The notes under the pieces: generated by a model
The model's database searches: none
What the model saw: only the letters and a program-made list of their open reading frames with translations
What the model was told of the DNA's origin: nothing
Program-made: the position numbers and the translations under genes
Shown: positions 1 through 8,610 of the stretch, one piece after another
Layout of the letters: each line of letters begins with the position of its first letter
Numbering within the stretch: the stretch's first letter is position 1
Source: Okeania sp. SIO2C9
Lineage (GTDB): Bacteria; Cyanobacteriota; Cyanobacteriia; Cyanobacteriales; Microcoleaceae
Direction: 5' to 3'
DNA length: 64,000 nucleotides
Assembly: GCF_010672455.1 (NCBI RefSeq)
Contig: NZ_JAAHGO010000023.1
Coordinates: forward strand, 54,908-118,907

Positions 1-46
1 AGATGGTGAACCACAATCACTAGAAAAATGGAGAAAAATGGAATAA
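1..46 (+). CDS. Possible 3' tail of a gene cut by the window edge
   Basis: From base 2 an open frame of 14 codons runs to a TAA at 44-46, giving a charged tail ending in EKWRKME. It is too short to assign a family. It lies about 80 bases upstream of the next gene on the same strand, so it could be the end of an upstream operon partner. It may also be chance. Confidence 0.3.
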   Translation, partial: DGEPQSLEKWRKME

Positions 47-125
47 GATTACGAAAGAGTAAGGTTTCAATGTAAGGTGATTACTTATAGATGCGTTAAT
101 AGACCTGTCAAAAGGAGATCGAACT

Positions 126-1640
126 ATGCAAAAACTTAGTCAAAAAGGAATTAATGTAATTGAAGAAACTATCAAAGAAAAAAAAATAACTTACAAAGAA
201 CTTGCCAGATATATGTTTTTGGAAGAAAGACAGCTACGAAGATACTTAAAGGGAGAAAATAATATTGATATTGATCGTCTTGTACATCTTTTGCAAAGAC
301 TAGACTTATTGAACAAGTATACTCCTCTCAATATTCACTCAATAATCACTGATAATTATCAAAAAAAAGATAGTGACTTAATACCAGATAATTTTGAGTT
401 GATTACAGAATGGATTGCTGTCAACCATAGTAAATATGAGATCATGCTTAATAAGGTTGATGAGCTAACTGAAGCAGTAATTAAGACTCATGTTTGTGAA
501 TTTAAGCCTAATTCCTTAGAGTTAGGTGATTCTGAATTAGAGACAATATCTAGAATCGACGAAGAAAGTGGGACATTAAATTTTAAGTTATGTTTTTTTT
601 CTAATCAATATTCTAAAAATACTTATCTTCTTCTAAGATATCATAAACGTATAAAAGATGAGGCTACTCTTAGAGTTCTTCAGTATATAAATAAATATAT
701 TTACGATGAAAAAGTTTTTGCTGATTCTGATTTAGCAGAGTGTCTTTGTCCAATAGAAATATCACCATCACAAGTATCAGGATTAGCTACTTATTGTAAA
801 ATAAACAGCCTTGAGGATAAAGGTACACTTATTGAATATTATAAATTTGCCTTAGACGTATCTCATTATACAGGTGAAACAGTTCAAGAGCTTATTAGCT
901 TTGCATATCAATATGGTAAGCTTCAGAAGTCTATTTCTTCTTTACCACAAGATTTGGATATAACTGAATTAAGCAGAAATCGTCCTGCCATAACTTTTCA
1001 TAAACAAAGAATTGAAGCTAAAGTCAAAAGCTTGCTTGAACGCATAAAAGAAATCCGTGATGATGATATTATGATGAATAAACCATCAATAAAAATAAGT
1101 CAAAATGATGAATCTTTTTTCATATTTATCTGGAATGAAATTAAAGAATATATTGAAAAACGTCCGATAAATAATATTCCATTACTTCATGATTGCCATC
1201 CCCATAATACTTTTTTTAGAAATGGTCAGTGTCTTTTAATATATGATTATGAGGCTGTATCAACAACATGGAGTCCACTGGAAGCTATAGCATTTGTCAT
1301 GCACAGATTTATTCGTGAGTTTTATGTCAAAAAATTTATGAACGGAGAAAATGTTTACCCTTTACGTGAAGAAATTTATAATTATGCAGAAAAATTTCTT
1401 CAAGAATATCAGAAAGGGGAAGGACCAATACCTGTAGATTTTACAAATAATGATAATTTACTTAAAAATATTCATTTAGGAATCAAGCTAACAAACTTTT
1501 CCAAGCTTGTTTCTATTATGAGATATCTAATCACAGACATAAAAGATCCGGCTGGACGACCTTCAAATATGCTAAAAAATGAGTATCGTAAATTTTGCAT
1601 TTTTCTTAGAGAAGCTGATCGGTATTTTAAGTTTATATAG
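126..1640 (+). CDS. HTH domain plus phosphotransferase (APH/choline-kinase-like) fusion protein
   Basis: 504 residues. Residues about 15-65 look like a small XRE-type helix-turn-helix (YKELARYMFLEERQLRRYL). The C-terminal half carries the signature of aminoglycoside phosphotransferase/choline kinase folds: a catalytic-loop-like D356-C-H-P-H-N361 and a metal-binding-like Y-D374-Y-E motif about 13 residues later. The glycine usually found inside the loop (HGDxHxxN) is missing, so the loop is one residue short. The long middle (about 90-330) resembles nothing I recognise. An AAGGAG about 8 bases before the ATG supports the start. Base composition is very AT-rich and typical of accessory DNA. The substrate is unknown; antibiotic resistance should not be assumed, because this fold also acts on sugars, choline and proteins. 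A self-regulating kinase is one inference. Confidence 0.6.
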   Translation: MQKLSQKGINVIEETIKEKKITYKELARYMFLEERQLRRYLKGENNIDIDRLVHLLQRLDLLNKYTPLNIHSIITDNYQKKDSDLIPDNFELITEWIAVNHSKYEIMLNKVDELTEAVIKTHVCEFKPNSLELGDSELETISRIDEESGTLNFKLCFFSNQYSKNTYLLLRYHKRIKDEATLRVLQYINKYIYDEKVFADSDLAECLCPIEISPSQVSGLATYCKINSLEDKGTLIEYYKFALDVSHYTGETVQELISFAYQYGKLQKSISSLPQDLDITELSRNRPAITFHKQRIEAKVKSLLERIKEIRDDDIMMNKPSIKISQNDESFFIFIWNEIKEYIEKRPINNIPLLHDCHPHNTFFRNGQCLLIYDYEAVSTTWSPLEAIAFVMHRFIREFYVKKFMNGENVYPLREEIYNYAEKFLQEYQKGEGPIPVDFTNNDNLLKNIHLGIKLTNFSKLVSIMRYLITDIKDPAGRPSNMLKNEYRKFCIFLREADRYFKFI

Positions 1641-2220
1641 CAAGATGCTAATCCCGCAAAACACATATTTTATTCTTCGGGGGAGTAGCAATTGTGCAAG
1701 AAACCCCGTTAAAGTATTTGTGATCGCTGTACTAATTAAGTCTCTCTGACAAAAGAAGTCTGAAACCCTTGATTTATCGTTCTAAATTTCTGTACCAAAT
1801 AAACTAAAGTTAGATTGGTACACTTATTAATATACAAAAACCTCACAAATGCTGAAGCCTATAACTCATTCATAGTGAGTATTTCAGCCTTAGCGTGGTT
1901 TTCTGTACAGTTGCTGATACTGTTGATGAACTTAACAAAAGAGATGTATTCGCGATTTATCTTCGCGAATCTAGCTCTTCACTCCGATCTCTTTCACGGT
2001 GACAAAAACTCCGTTCTCTATCTACTTTCAAGATTGATTATTAAGTCAATTATTGAAACATGATTTCATTATTGGCTCTGCCTCTAATAATCGCTAGTAC
2101 CAAGCTCCGAAATCTATGCTATGACTATAAAAATGGGCGATTAACTGAAAATTATTATTCATTCTATTTGCTTATTGTCACCACCTTTGATGGTGTGTTG
2201 TCACCCTTTGATATCGCTCG
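1641..2220. other. Intergenic stretch with left arm of a long inverted repeat
   Basis: No convincing gene. A short open frame at 1815-2063 has no family resemblance and no good ribosome binding site. The stretch holds the left arm of the inverted repeat (1914-1970) and a small hairpin, CACCA-N7-TGGTG, near 2180-2196, just downstream of the transposase stop codon. I could not find the left terminal repeat of the IS. Confidence 0.5.
1914..1970 (+). repeat. Left arm of a ~57-bp inverted repeat
   Basis: Bases 1914-1955 are an exact 42-base reverse complement of 4406-4447. The similarity continues imperfectly inward to about 1970, through a TTCGCGA-N7-TTCGCGAA palindrome-like block that matches 4391-4412. 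The arms enclose the transposase and the 133-residue accessory gene. Confidence 0.9.
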
Positions 2221-3873
2221 CTAATCAGGAGCTAACTGGGCAAAAGAAGAAACACGAGTTTGAGCCAATGGTACACCTTGAAACCAAGCTTCGAGGCGAA
2301 TCATATTCATTGCAGTTGCGGTCAATATATGTTGTAAATGAACTTTCTCCAAACCTACATAACGGCATTTGCGCAAACCTAAACCACGAACACCTTGAGA
2401 AATTGTACCTTCGACTCCGGCACGTTGATTGTACTGTTTTAACCATCTTTTGTTTGTTTGCTGTTTTCGTCTTTTGACAATAGCCAGATGTTCCTCTTTT
2501 GGACGCAGAGTAATTTCTCTAGGCTCGGTTGCCGAGCGTGTACATAGATGACGAAATAGGCATTCTCGACAAGCCTTTCTGGGAAATTTAACTCCAATAA
2601 CTGTATTATCCCATTGATCTTTGTGAACACTCCATTTCTTGGTACTTTTTACTCCTTGAGGACAAGTAACCTGCTGCGTTTTCCAATTGATTTTGAATTG
2701 ATTAATATCGTAAGCATTTTTGTCTTTTGATTGCCAACTTACATTCTCACGAACTGGTCCGATTAGTTCCAGCTCATGTTTTTGCTGACTCTCAACCAAC
2801 AAAGTAGCATCTACATAACCTGCATCAACTAAGTGTTGTTTAGGTAATAATTCTTTGTCAGCTAAAGATTGATGAATCTCTTCTGTTTGGTCTACATCAG
2901 ATAGATGAGCTTGGGTAGTCTCGATATTAGTAATAAGATGAATTTGATTTTTGTCACAAGTTTCCGTCAGATGTACCTTGTAGCCTATCCAAGTGGTATG
3001 ACGCTTGCTACCATAACGAGCTTCTGTGTCATAAGGAGAGTTGCTTCTTAACCCAGAAGGAGGTAAGTCTTGATGATTGCGCCAATGAAGTTCACCATTA
3101 TCTATCCAATATTGGTGTATCCAAGTAATTCGCAGAGTTTCTATTGCGGGAATTTCCCATAACCATAAAGGTGTATTTGGGTTGTCGTAAATTTCTTCTA
3201 AAATTCTCATTCCGTCGCACCCGATAGTGAGTGCCATGATTGTACGAGCTTCAGTTCCTCTAGGAAGACGGGATTCTTCCACTGGTCTGCTGTAGCGGTC
3301 AAACCAATCTTTTTCTACTACATTTGACAACCAATTTGGAGCTACTATAGCTAAAGCATTTAAAGCTGCTCTTAAAGTTTCTCCTACACATTCGAGTCGG
3401 TTGAGATTACGAATTGCAGCTAAGATATGAGTGGAATCAGTTCGAGCTTTTCCCTTGGCCTTGAGGAATCCTAGTTCTTGGCAGCGTTCTAAAAGTTTGT
3501 CTAGTAAGAGCTGTTCTTTACTTCCACTGAGTAATCGAGAGCGAAATAAACTTAAAACAGAAAAGTCAAAACCAGGGTCGGTTAGTTCTAGCCCTAAAGC
3601 GTACTTCCAGTCAATACGGCCTGCTACTGCTTCGGCAGCACCTCTATCGGATAAATTAGCCATATACTGCATCACACATACTAATGCTAAATTCCCAGGA
3701 TGCAAGGCTGGTTGTCCTTCAATTGAATAGAGTTCTGCAAAATCGGTATCCTGATAAAATATACCTAATTCATCTCGAATGGTCATGTAGAGATTCCCTT
3801 TGGGAAAAGCTTGGTGTGCTATTTCTTTTGTTAAGGGTGGAACAGGTTTCATCGATTGAGGATGTAGAGCCAT
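2221..3873 (-). CDS. IS1182-family-like DDE transposase
   Basis: 550 residues, full length for an IS1182-type transposase. The N-terminus has the usual block ending in GNLYMTIRDELG and the YMANLSDRGAAEAV stretch. Catalytic acidic residues fit the DDE pattern: D in ARTDSTHIL, D in LVDAGYVDA, and E in the GVEGTISQGVRG block near the C-terminus, followed by the typical RYVGLEKVHLQHIL segment. A cysteine cluster (ACRECLFRHLC) lies before the last acidic residue. The frame is intact, so the protein could be active. It sits inside the inverted repeats at 1914/4447 and is transcribed away from the accessory gene. Confidence 0.88.
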   Translation of the reverse strand: MALHPQSMKPVPPLTKEIAHQAFPKGNLYMTIRDELGIFYQDTDFAELYSIEGQPALHPGNLALVCVMQYMANLSDRGAAEAVAGRIDWKYALGLELTDPGFDFSVLSLFRSRLLSGSKEQLLLDKLLERCQELGFLKAKGKARTDSTHILAAIRNLNRLECVGETLRAALNALAIVAPNWLSNVVEKDWFDRYSRPVEESRLPRGTEARTIMALTIGCDGMRILEEIYDNPNTPLWLWEIPAIETLRITWIHQYWIDNGELHWRNHQDLPPSGLRSNSPYDTEARYGSKRHTTWIGYKVHLTETCDKNQIHLITNIETTQAHLSDVDQTEEIHQSLADKELLPKQHLVDAGYVDATLLVESQQKHELELIGPVRENVSWQSKDKNAYDINQFKINWKTQQVTCPQGVKSTKKWSVHKDQWDNTVIGVKFPRKACRECLFRHLCTRSATEPREITLRPKEEHLAIVKRRKQQTNKRWLKQYNQRAGVEGTISQGVRGLGLRKCRYVGLEKVHLQHILTATAMNMIRLEAWFQGVPLAQTRVSSFAQLAPD

Positions 3874-3927
3874 AATCTTTATCAGGACTTACGCAATCTT
3901 TCAACATTTGTTAAACTTAGTTTATAC

Positions 3928-3949
3928 TTCGCGAATATAAATCGCGAAT
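3928..3949. repeat. TTCGCGAA-type palindromic block (internal copy)
   Basis: CTTCGCGAATATAAATCGCGAAT lies between the divergent transposase and accessory genes. It has the same design (two CGCGA cores about 8 bases apart) as the blocks within both long inverted-repeat arms. It could be an operator or transposase-binding site, or an older end. Confidence 0.6.
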
Positions 3950-3980
3950 AATCTTCCCCTTTTCTTAATGTTTCTCCTGT

Positions 3981-4382
3981 ATGAATCAAAAACAAGCATC
4001 ATCAGACCAAATTGAACGAATTGATCGTATCACATCCGCGATCGCTACTCTTGAGAACCAAAAAAAACAAATTATTGCTCAAGGTGAAGTTGCTCCTCCA
4101 GGGACAGTAGTTTCTCGCTATCAAGTACGACAGCAGCAAAACATTTATTGGTACTACAAACTTCAAGCACAAGAGCCAATTTTTCCTAAAGCCAATGAGA
4201 CTAGGAGTTTTAGTAAATATAAGCATTTAGGAAAACCTGGTAGTCAAGCTCATATTACCGCAGTAATGCAGGTGGTCAGACGTTCTCAAATTGATGAAAT
4301 TCAACGTACTATTGATACTTTGTCACAAAATTTATTGGACATTGGTTTTGACGAGCAACCAAAACAAAAATCAAATAATTAA
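3981..4382 (+). CDS. Small transposon-associated protein of unknown function
   Basis: 133 residues. The N-terminal third is a probable coiled coil (IDRITSAIATLENQKK), followed by a conserved-looking core (VVSRYQVRQQQNIYWYYKL, then FSKYKHLGKPGSQAH) and a second helix (RSQIDEIQRTIDTLSQNLLD). From memory, small proteins of this kind recur beside IS transposases in cyanobacteria, but I know no function. It starts about 100 bases from the divergent transposase and is flanked on both sides by TTCGCGAA palindromes, so it may share an operator with the transposase. Confidence 0.65.
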   Translation: MNQKQASSDQIERIDRITSAIATLENQKKQIIAQGEVAPPGTVVSRYQVRQQQNIYWYYKLQAQEPIFPKANETRSFSKYKHLGKPGSQAHITAVMQVVRRSQIDEIQRTIDTLSQNLLDIGFDEQPKQKSNN

Positions 4383-4390
4383 CTGGACAT

Positions 4391-4447
4391 ATTCGCGGAT
4401 AATATTCGCGAATACATCTCTTTTGTTAAGTTCATCAACAGTATCAG
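4391..4447 (-). repeat. Right arm of the ~57-bp inverted repeat
   Basis: Exact reverse complement of 1914-1955 over 42 bases (4406-4447), continuing imperfectly to 4391 through the CGCGA palindrome. It ends about 37 bases before the proposed start of the downstream lipoprotein gene and may have replaced or brought part of its promoter. Confidence 0.9.
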
Positions 4448-4483
4448 TTGCTACTCAAACCCCAGAACGTAAATTCACGAATT

Positions 4484-6199
4484 ATGATTACTAAAAAGAA
4501 TCAAAAAATTAAATATCTGAGCATTTATCTCTTAATGCTGTTAACTGCTTGTGCAACACCAGACAATACCAATACCACAAAAAACAATCAAGGTCTGGAA
4601 ATTAAACTATTAATGGGAAGTGCTTTGGGAGACTTTTGTGAACAAGCAGCAGAACGTTTCAATCAACAACAACCAAAACTGAATGATGGTACTTCTTACT
4701 ATATAAGTTGTGATGCTAAAGGTAGTGGGGATGTAGTAACCACAGTCATGTCTTTTGCAGAACAATTTCAAACCGGAATATTATCTGCTGATGCACCTGA
4801 ATTTCCCACAATTATTTCTGTGGATGGTGAGATATATCATGCTCAATTGAAGTATCGAATGGAACAATTATTTCCTGGGCAAAACTATATTCCAGAAATT
4901 ACAGATGCACCAATGTTAACAAATAGTCCGATGGTTTTTATGGCACAAGAAGACATTGCCAATGCTATAGAAAATGTTGATGATTTATTTAAACCTCTAG
5001 TGACAGCAAAAATCCATCGCGACATCAACTCTTCTGCACCACCAACTCCTATTTATTACGTTCACACCGCCCCCACTCGCTCCAATTCAGGTTTACAAAC
5101 TCTTGTATCTCAATTTGCATCAGTATCTGGCAAGCGACCAGAAAATATGACAGTGGCAGATGTAACGCGCTATCAAAATCAGGTACAACAAATTCAAAGT
5201 AAAATTACTCGCTACGGTAAGTCAACCAGTTCCCTAGCGAAATCAATGGTCAAAAATGGGCCGTTTTGGGCATCTATTGGTTCGGTTTATGAGTCTTCGG
5301 TAATTGCTGCTAATACCCATCGGCAACCAGGACAACCAAAATACAGGGCAGTTTATCCTCAAGCAACTTTTACTTCTAATATGAGAGCAATTGTAGCTAA
5401 TGCGCCATGGGTAAGCGAGGTAGAAAAAGCTGCTGCTACAGAAATTATTGCATATTTGCGATCGCCAGAAGTCCAAAAAATTGCTACTGATTTAGGATTA
5501 CGGCCTGCTGTACCTGGTATTCCCCTCGGTACGAAGATTAGTCCGGCTTTTGGAGTTGACCCCAATGCTAAATATGACTCCTACCGCCCACCAAAACCAG
5601 AGGTAGTAGAGGCGATGTTAAAATCTTGGCAGGTGTATGCCAAAAAGCCTTCATTAGTCGTAGTATTAGTTGATTCATCAGGTTCGATGCAGGGGGCGAA
5701 ATTACCTGCTGTTCAGAATACTTTACAAACTTATATTAATAGTCTAGGGCCTAATAACCAAATTGCTCTGATTGATTTTGATAATATGATTCGGCCTCCA
5801 GTAGTAGTTGATGGAACTCCAGAGGGACGCGATCGCGGTCTACAATTTATTAGTAATTTGAAAGCTGAAGGTGGCACAATGTTATATGATGCTACCCTTT
5901 ATGCTCGTAACTGGTTACAGCAAAATCTCAGAAATCAGGCTATTAATGCCATATTAATTTTAACTGATGGGGAAGATTCTGGTTCTCAAATTAAGTTAAA
6001 TCAGTTAAAAAATGAATTACAAAAAAGTGGTTTTAATTCTGACCAGAGAATTGCTTTATTCACAGTTGGATATGGTAAAGAAGGAGAGTTTAATCCTGAT
6101 GTTTTGGAAAAAATTGCGGAATTAAATGCTGGTTATTATCGCAAGGGCAACCCAGAAACTATTTCTAAATTAATGTTAGATTTACAAGTAGAGTTTTAA
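4484..6199 (+). CDS. Lipoprotein with substrate-binding-protein domain and von Willebrand A domain
   Basis: 571 residues from the ATG at 4484; the frame is open upstream to 4448. I chose 4484 because it places a lipoprotein signal at the very N-terminus: basic MITKKNQK, a hydrophobic stretch, then lipobox LLTAC. Residues about 40-360 resemble a type 2 periplasmic binding protein (PTRSNSGLQTL, EKAAATEIIAYLRSPE). The C-terminal 190 residues are a VWA domain with an intact MIDAS motif D397-S-S-G-S401 and a later LTDGEDSG. The protein is probably anchored on the outer face of the inner membrane. It heads a same-strand cassette with 6394-7116 and 7394-8506, and the third gene has the same binding fold with the same PTRSNSG motif. 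Ligand and partner are unknown; metal-dependent adhesion or assembly is inference. Confidence 0.8.
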   Translation: MITKKNQKIKYLSIYLLMLLTACATPDNTNTTKNNQGLEIKLLMGSALGDFCEQAAERFNQQQPKLNDGTSYYISCDAKGSGDVVTTVMSFAEQFQTGILSADAPEFPTIISVDGEIYHAQLKYRMEQLFPGQNYIPEITDAPMLTNSPMVFMAQEDIANAIENVDDLFKPLVTAKIHRDINSSAPPTPIYYVHTAPTRSNSGLQTLVSQFASVSGKRPENMTVADVTRYQNQVQQIQSKITRYGKSTSSLAKSMVKNGPFWASIGSVYESSVIAANTHRQPGQPKYRAVYPQATFTSNMRAIVANAPWVSEVEKAAATEIIAYLRSPEVQKIATDLGLRPAVPGIPLGTKISPAFGVDPNAKYDSYRPPKPEVVEAMLKSWQVYAKKPSLVVVLVDSSGSMQGAKLPAVQNTLQTYINSLGPNNQIALIDFDNMIRPPVVVDGTPEGRDRGLQFISNLKAEGGTMLYDATLYARNWLQQNLRNQAINAILILTDGEDSGSQIKLNQLKNELQKSGFNSDQRIALFTVGYGKEGEFNPDVLEKIAELNAGYYRKGNPETISKLMLDLQVEF

Positions 6200-6380
6200 A
6201 AGAAGGAAGAAGGAAGAAGGAAGAAGGAAGAAGGAAAGAAGGAAGAAGGGAGAAGGGAGAAGGGAGAAGGGAGAAGGGAGAAGGGAGAAGGGAGAAGTAA
6301 AAATCAAGGAATCAAATAAGGAAGGAATCAAATAAGGAAGGAAGAAGGAAAAAGGCAGAAGAAAGGAAGAAGTAAAAATC
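6200..6380 (+). repeat. Purine-rich heptamer repeat tract (GGGAGAA)n
   Basis: A nearly pure purine tract fills the gap between two genes. It starts with GAAGGAA units, then has seven perfect tandem copies of GGGAGAA at 6248-6296, then two copies of an AATCAAATAAGGAAGG unit. Heptameric short tandem repeats (STRRs) are classic in filamentous cyanobacteria. The tract could form triplex DNA and is likely length-variable. Confidence 0.9.
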
Positions 6381-6393
6381 AAGGAATTAAATT

Positions 6394-7116
6394 ATGAAAT
6401 TAGTCAACCCACTTTATCATCCCCTTACCATTTTAATTGGTGGCATTACTTTAATTGTAGGAGTCAGATTTGTAGGTTTACCTAGCATAATTATGTTACC
6501 AACCGCAGCCCTAATTTCCACGGCTGGAGCAACATTATTAAATTCCTCAAAATCTGAATCCATACAACTAAAAAATCCAGCTTTAGTCAAAGAAATAGAA
6601 TCTGTTAAACAGCAGGCAAATTTATTAGCAGAAAAAGCCAATAATCTTCGCCAAGAAGCTGGAAAACTTCTGACTGGAACTCCAGAAATGGAACTCTTAG
6701 GATTTGTACAATATGCTTGCGATCGCTCCTATGAACTTCCGATAAAAATTGACAAAATGGTAAAACGTTTACAAGGAGATGATTCTTTATTATCCACTTC
6801 TGAACTCCAGCGACAATTAAATGAAGTTGAAGCAAAAATGTCTAGTAGTAGAGGTATTGCCAGAGAACAATTAACTAAATTAGCAACAAGTTTGCAGCGA
6901 AATATTCAACTAGCAAATCAAGGGCAAGATGCTAGACAAGCACAAGTTATTAGTCTTTCTACTATGATTCAAGAGTCGGCTGGGGTTTTACAACAAATGC
7001 AAAATAAACTGAGAATGGCTGATTTAAGTAATTATCAACAACAACAAGAATTGCAGGCACTATCTCAAGAACTTCGCAGTTTTCAAGAAAATATTGATTT
7101 CTTAACTAGCTATTAG
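6394..7116 (+). CDS. Membrane-anchored coiled-coil protein of a VWA/binding-protein cassette
   Basis: 240 residues. Two hydrophobic segments at about 12-28 and 31-50 (ILIGGITLIVGV, IIMLPTAALISTAGATLL) are followed by a long, Gln/Glu/Leu-rich region with heptad character (about 64-95 and 140-235), suggesting a helical cytoplasmic or periplasmic domain. I recognise no catalytic motif. It lies between two genes for binding-protein-like domains on the same strand and probably works with them, perhaps as a scaffold. The gap to the upstream gene is a repeat tract, so a shared transcript is likely but not certain. Confidence 0.7.
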   Translation: MKLVNPLYHPLTILIGGITLIVGVRFVGLPSIIMLPTAALISTAGATLLNSSKSESIQLKNPALVKEIESVKQQANLLAEKANNLRQEAGKLLTGTPEMELLGFVQYACDRSYELPIKIDKMVKRLQGDDSLLSTSELQRQLNEVEAKMSSSRGIAREQLTKLATSLQRNIQLANQGQDARQAQVISLSTMIQESAGVLQQMQNKLRMADLSNYQQQQELQALSQELRSFQENIDFLTSY

Positions 7117-7200
7117 CTTTTAGCATTTCCTGACGGAATGCTCCGCAAACAGCTAGCCTCTTGCAGAGGAACTGCGTTAACAGCTAGCAGCTCTGGATTT

Positions 7201-7290
7201 AAGCCCCCTAAATCCCCCAATTTTGGGGGACTTTTAGAAGCAAATAGACTCTTGTTCCCCCCAAAGTTGGGGGGCCAGGGGGGCAAAATT
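7201..7290. repeat. CCCCC/GGGGG-rich dispersed palindromic repeat
   Basis: Contains CCCCCAATTTTGGGGG, then CCCCCCAAAGTTGGGGGG and CCAGGGGGGC. Such C/G-run palindromes are common dispersed intergenic repeats in filamentous cyanobacteria. A possible 89-codon frame across it (7138-7407) is composed mostly of repeat and was not accepted as a gene. Confidence 0.75.
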
Positions 7291-7393
7291 CAGTATCAAA
7301 AAACTTTTCAGATATCCTCTAAACGTTTACTGCTGACCGCTTTTTTAATATGCTTCATTGACCTAAAAAATTCTATAATCAAACTAAAAAACT

Positions 7394-8506
7394 ATGAAAC
7401 CTACTAACAAGAAAAAATCTCTAATTACATCTTTAGCAATTATTTTAGCATCCCTGGGTTTAACATATATTCCACTCCCAGAAATCTCAAAAAATATTGT
7501 AGTTGTTAGTGGCACTGAACTACAAGAAATTCTGCCTGAATTAGAAACTAAATTTGAACAAAAATATCCTCAGATTAATTTAGAGCTCAAATATCAAGGC
7601 TCCCAAGATATTATTAATAAATATGTTGATGACCAAAATGATTTTACTCCCACAGTTTTAATTCCTGCTAATAGAGAAATTTTAGAAGAGTTAGAAACAA
7701 GATGGAAGGCACAAAATAATAGTGAACCTTTTTATGACAAACCACAACCAATTGCCAAAACAATATTAGTAGCGATCGCTTGGCCGGAACGCGGTCAAGT
7801 TTTATTTCCTAATAATCAATTTAGTTGGCGAAAAATTGCTCAAGCAATGCAAGTTGGAAATTGGGAAAAAATTGGAGGTAAACCACAGTGGGGTAGCTTT
7901 GATTTTCTCACTACTAATCCTACTCGCTCCAATAGTGGTCAATTAACATTAAGTTTATGGGCAAAATCAGAAATTGGAGGAGCAACTTTCACCAGTCAAA
8001 GTTTAAATAATTCCTCAGTCAAATCTTTATTTAGTTTAGTCAAGCGTTCAGTTTATTTGCCTCCACGTTCGACTGATATTTTGTTACAAGAATTTATTGC
8101 CAAAGGTGAAAATGATGCGGATATAGCAACAGTATATGAAAGTATTGCCTTGCATCGATGGGAACAGTCTCGCACTACCCAAGGGCAACCATATCAAATT
8201 TATTATCTCAATCCTACCATTGAAACAGTTTCCACAGCAGCGATCGCTAGGCGTGATGTTAGTAGTGGTATGGTTGACGCAGCCAGAAAATTTATTGATT
8301 TTCTCAGACAACCAGAACAGCAGAAACTATTTGTACAGTATGGTTTTCGTCCTGTAGACCAGAGTTTTGATTTGCAGAGTGTACCAAATAGTCCCTGGAG
8401 TCAAAATATCCCTGGAGTCAAAATGAATCCTGGGGTGCAAACTATGTCCACTCCTAACGCGGAGGTGTTGACAGAAATTAAGCGTTTGTGGGAGAGGGTA
8501 AATTAG
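7394..8506 (+). CDS. Periplasmic substrate-binding-protein-like protein
   Basis: 370 residues. A basic N-terminus and hydrophobic segment (KKKSLITSLAIILASLGLTYI) suggest a signal peptide or anchor; there is no lipobox cysteine. The rest resembles type 2 extracellular solute-binding proteins (VVVSGTELQEILPELETKFEQ near the N-terminus). The motif TNPTRSNSGQLTL at about residue 180 matches that of the lipoprotein at 4484-6199, as does the later helix DAARKFIDFLRQPEQQK. So the two proteins are paralogous in their binding domains, and this one lacks the VWA domain. No permease or ATPase gene lies nearby, arguing against a simple ABC importer. Confidence 0.75.
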   Translation: MKPTNKKKSLITSLAIILASLGLTYIPLPEISKNIVVVSGTELQEILPELETKFEQKYPQINLELKYQGSQDIINKYVDDQNDFTPTVLIPANREILEELETRWKAQNNSEPFYDKPQPIAKTILVAIAWPERGQVLFPNNQFSWRKIAQAMQVGNWEKIGGKPQWGSFDFLTTNPTRSNSGQLTLSLWAKSEIGGATFTSQSLNNSSVKSLFSLVKRSVYLPPRSTDILLQEFIAKGENDADIATVYESIALHRWEQSRTTQGQPYQIYYLNPTIETVSTAAIARRDVSSGMVDAARKFIDFLRQPEQQKLFVQYGFRPVDQSFDLQSVPNSPWSQNIPGVKMNPGVQTMSTPNAEVLTEIKRLWERVN

Positions 8507-8573
8507 GGAGGGGTGAGCAATTAATAATTACAGCAGTTATCGAATTGATGAGGTACAAAGTTTTATTGCTTTA

Positions 8574-8610
8574 GGCCACAGGCCACAGGCCACAGGCCAC
8601 AGGCCACAGG
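8574..8610 (+). repeat. Heptamer array (GGCCACA)5
   Basis: Five perfect tandem copies of GGCCACA plus two further bases. It is one of several heptamer arrays in the window with different unit sequences, which is the STRR pattern of filamentous cyanobacteria. Confidence 0.95.

Larger units (their letters stand above)
1914..4447. mobile_element. Candidate transposon bounded by ~57-bp inverted repeats (IS1182-type transposase + accessory gene)
   Basis: Two near-identical inverted arms enclose a minus-strand DDE transposase (2221-3873) and a plus-strand 133-residue gene (3981-4382). The sequence just outside the arms differs, as expected if the arms mark the element ends. A terminal-repeat-like string GGACTTACGCAA sits upstream of the transposase start at about 3893-3904, with no matching partner at the other end. 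So either the IS sits inside a larger unit, or the outer arms are the true ends. The boundaries are inference. Confidence 0.5.

Noticed and set aside
1815..2063. 82-codon open frame
   Set aside because: Covers the long inverted repeat arm, starts with a non-ATG codon, and resembles no family.
6182..6382. 66-codon minus-strand frame of Ser/Phe/Leu
   Set aside because: Artefact of a purine-rich heptamer tract; low complexity.
7138..7407. 89-codon open frame
   Set aside because: Mostly translation of a C/G-run dispersed repeat, ending in the start of the real downstream gene.
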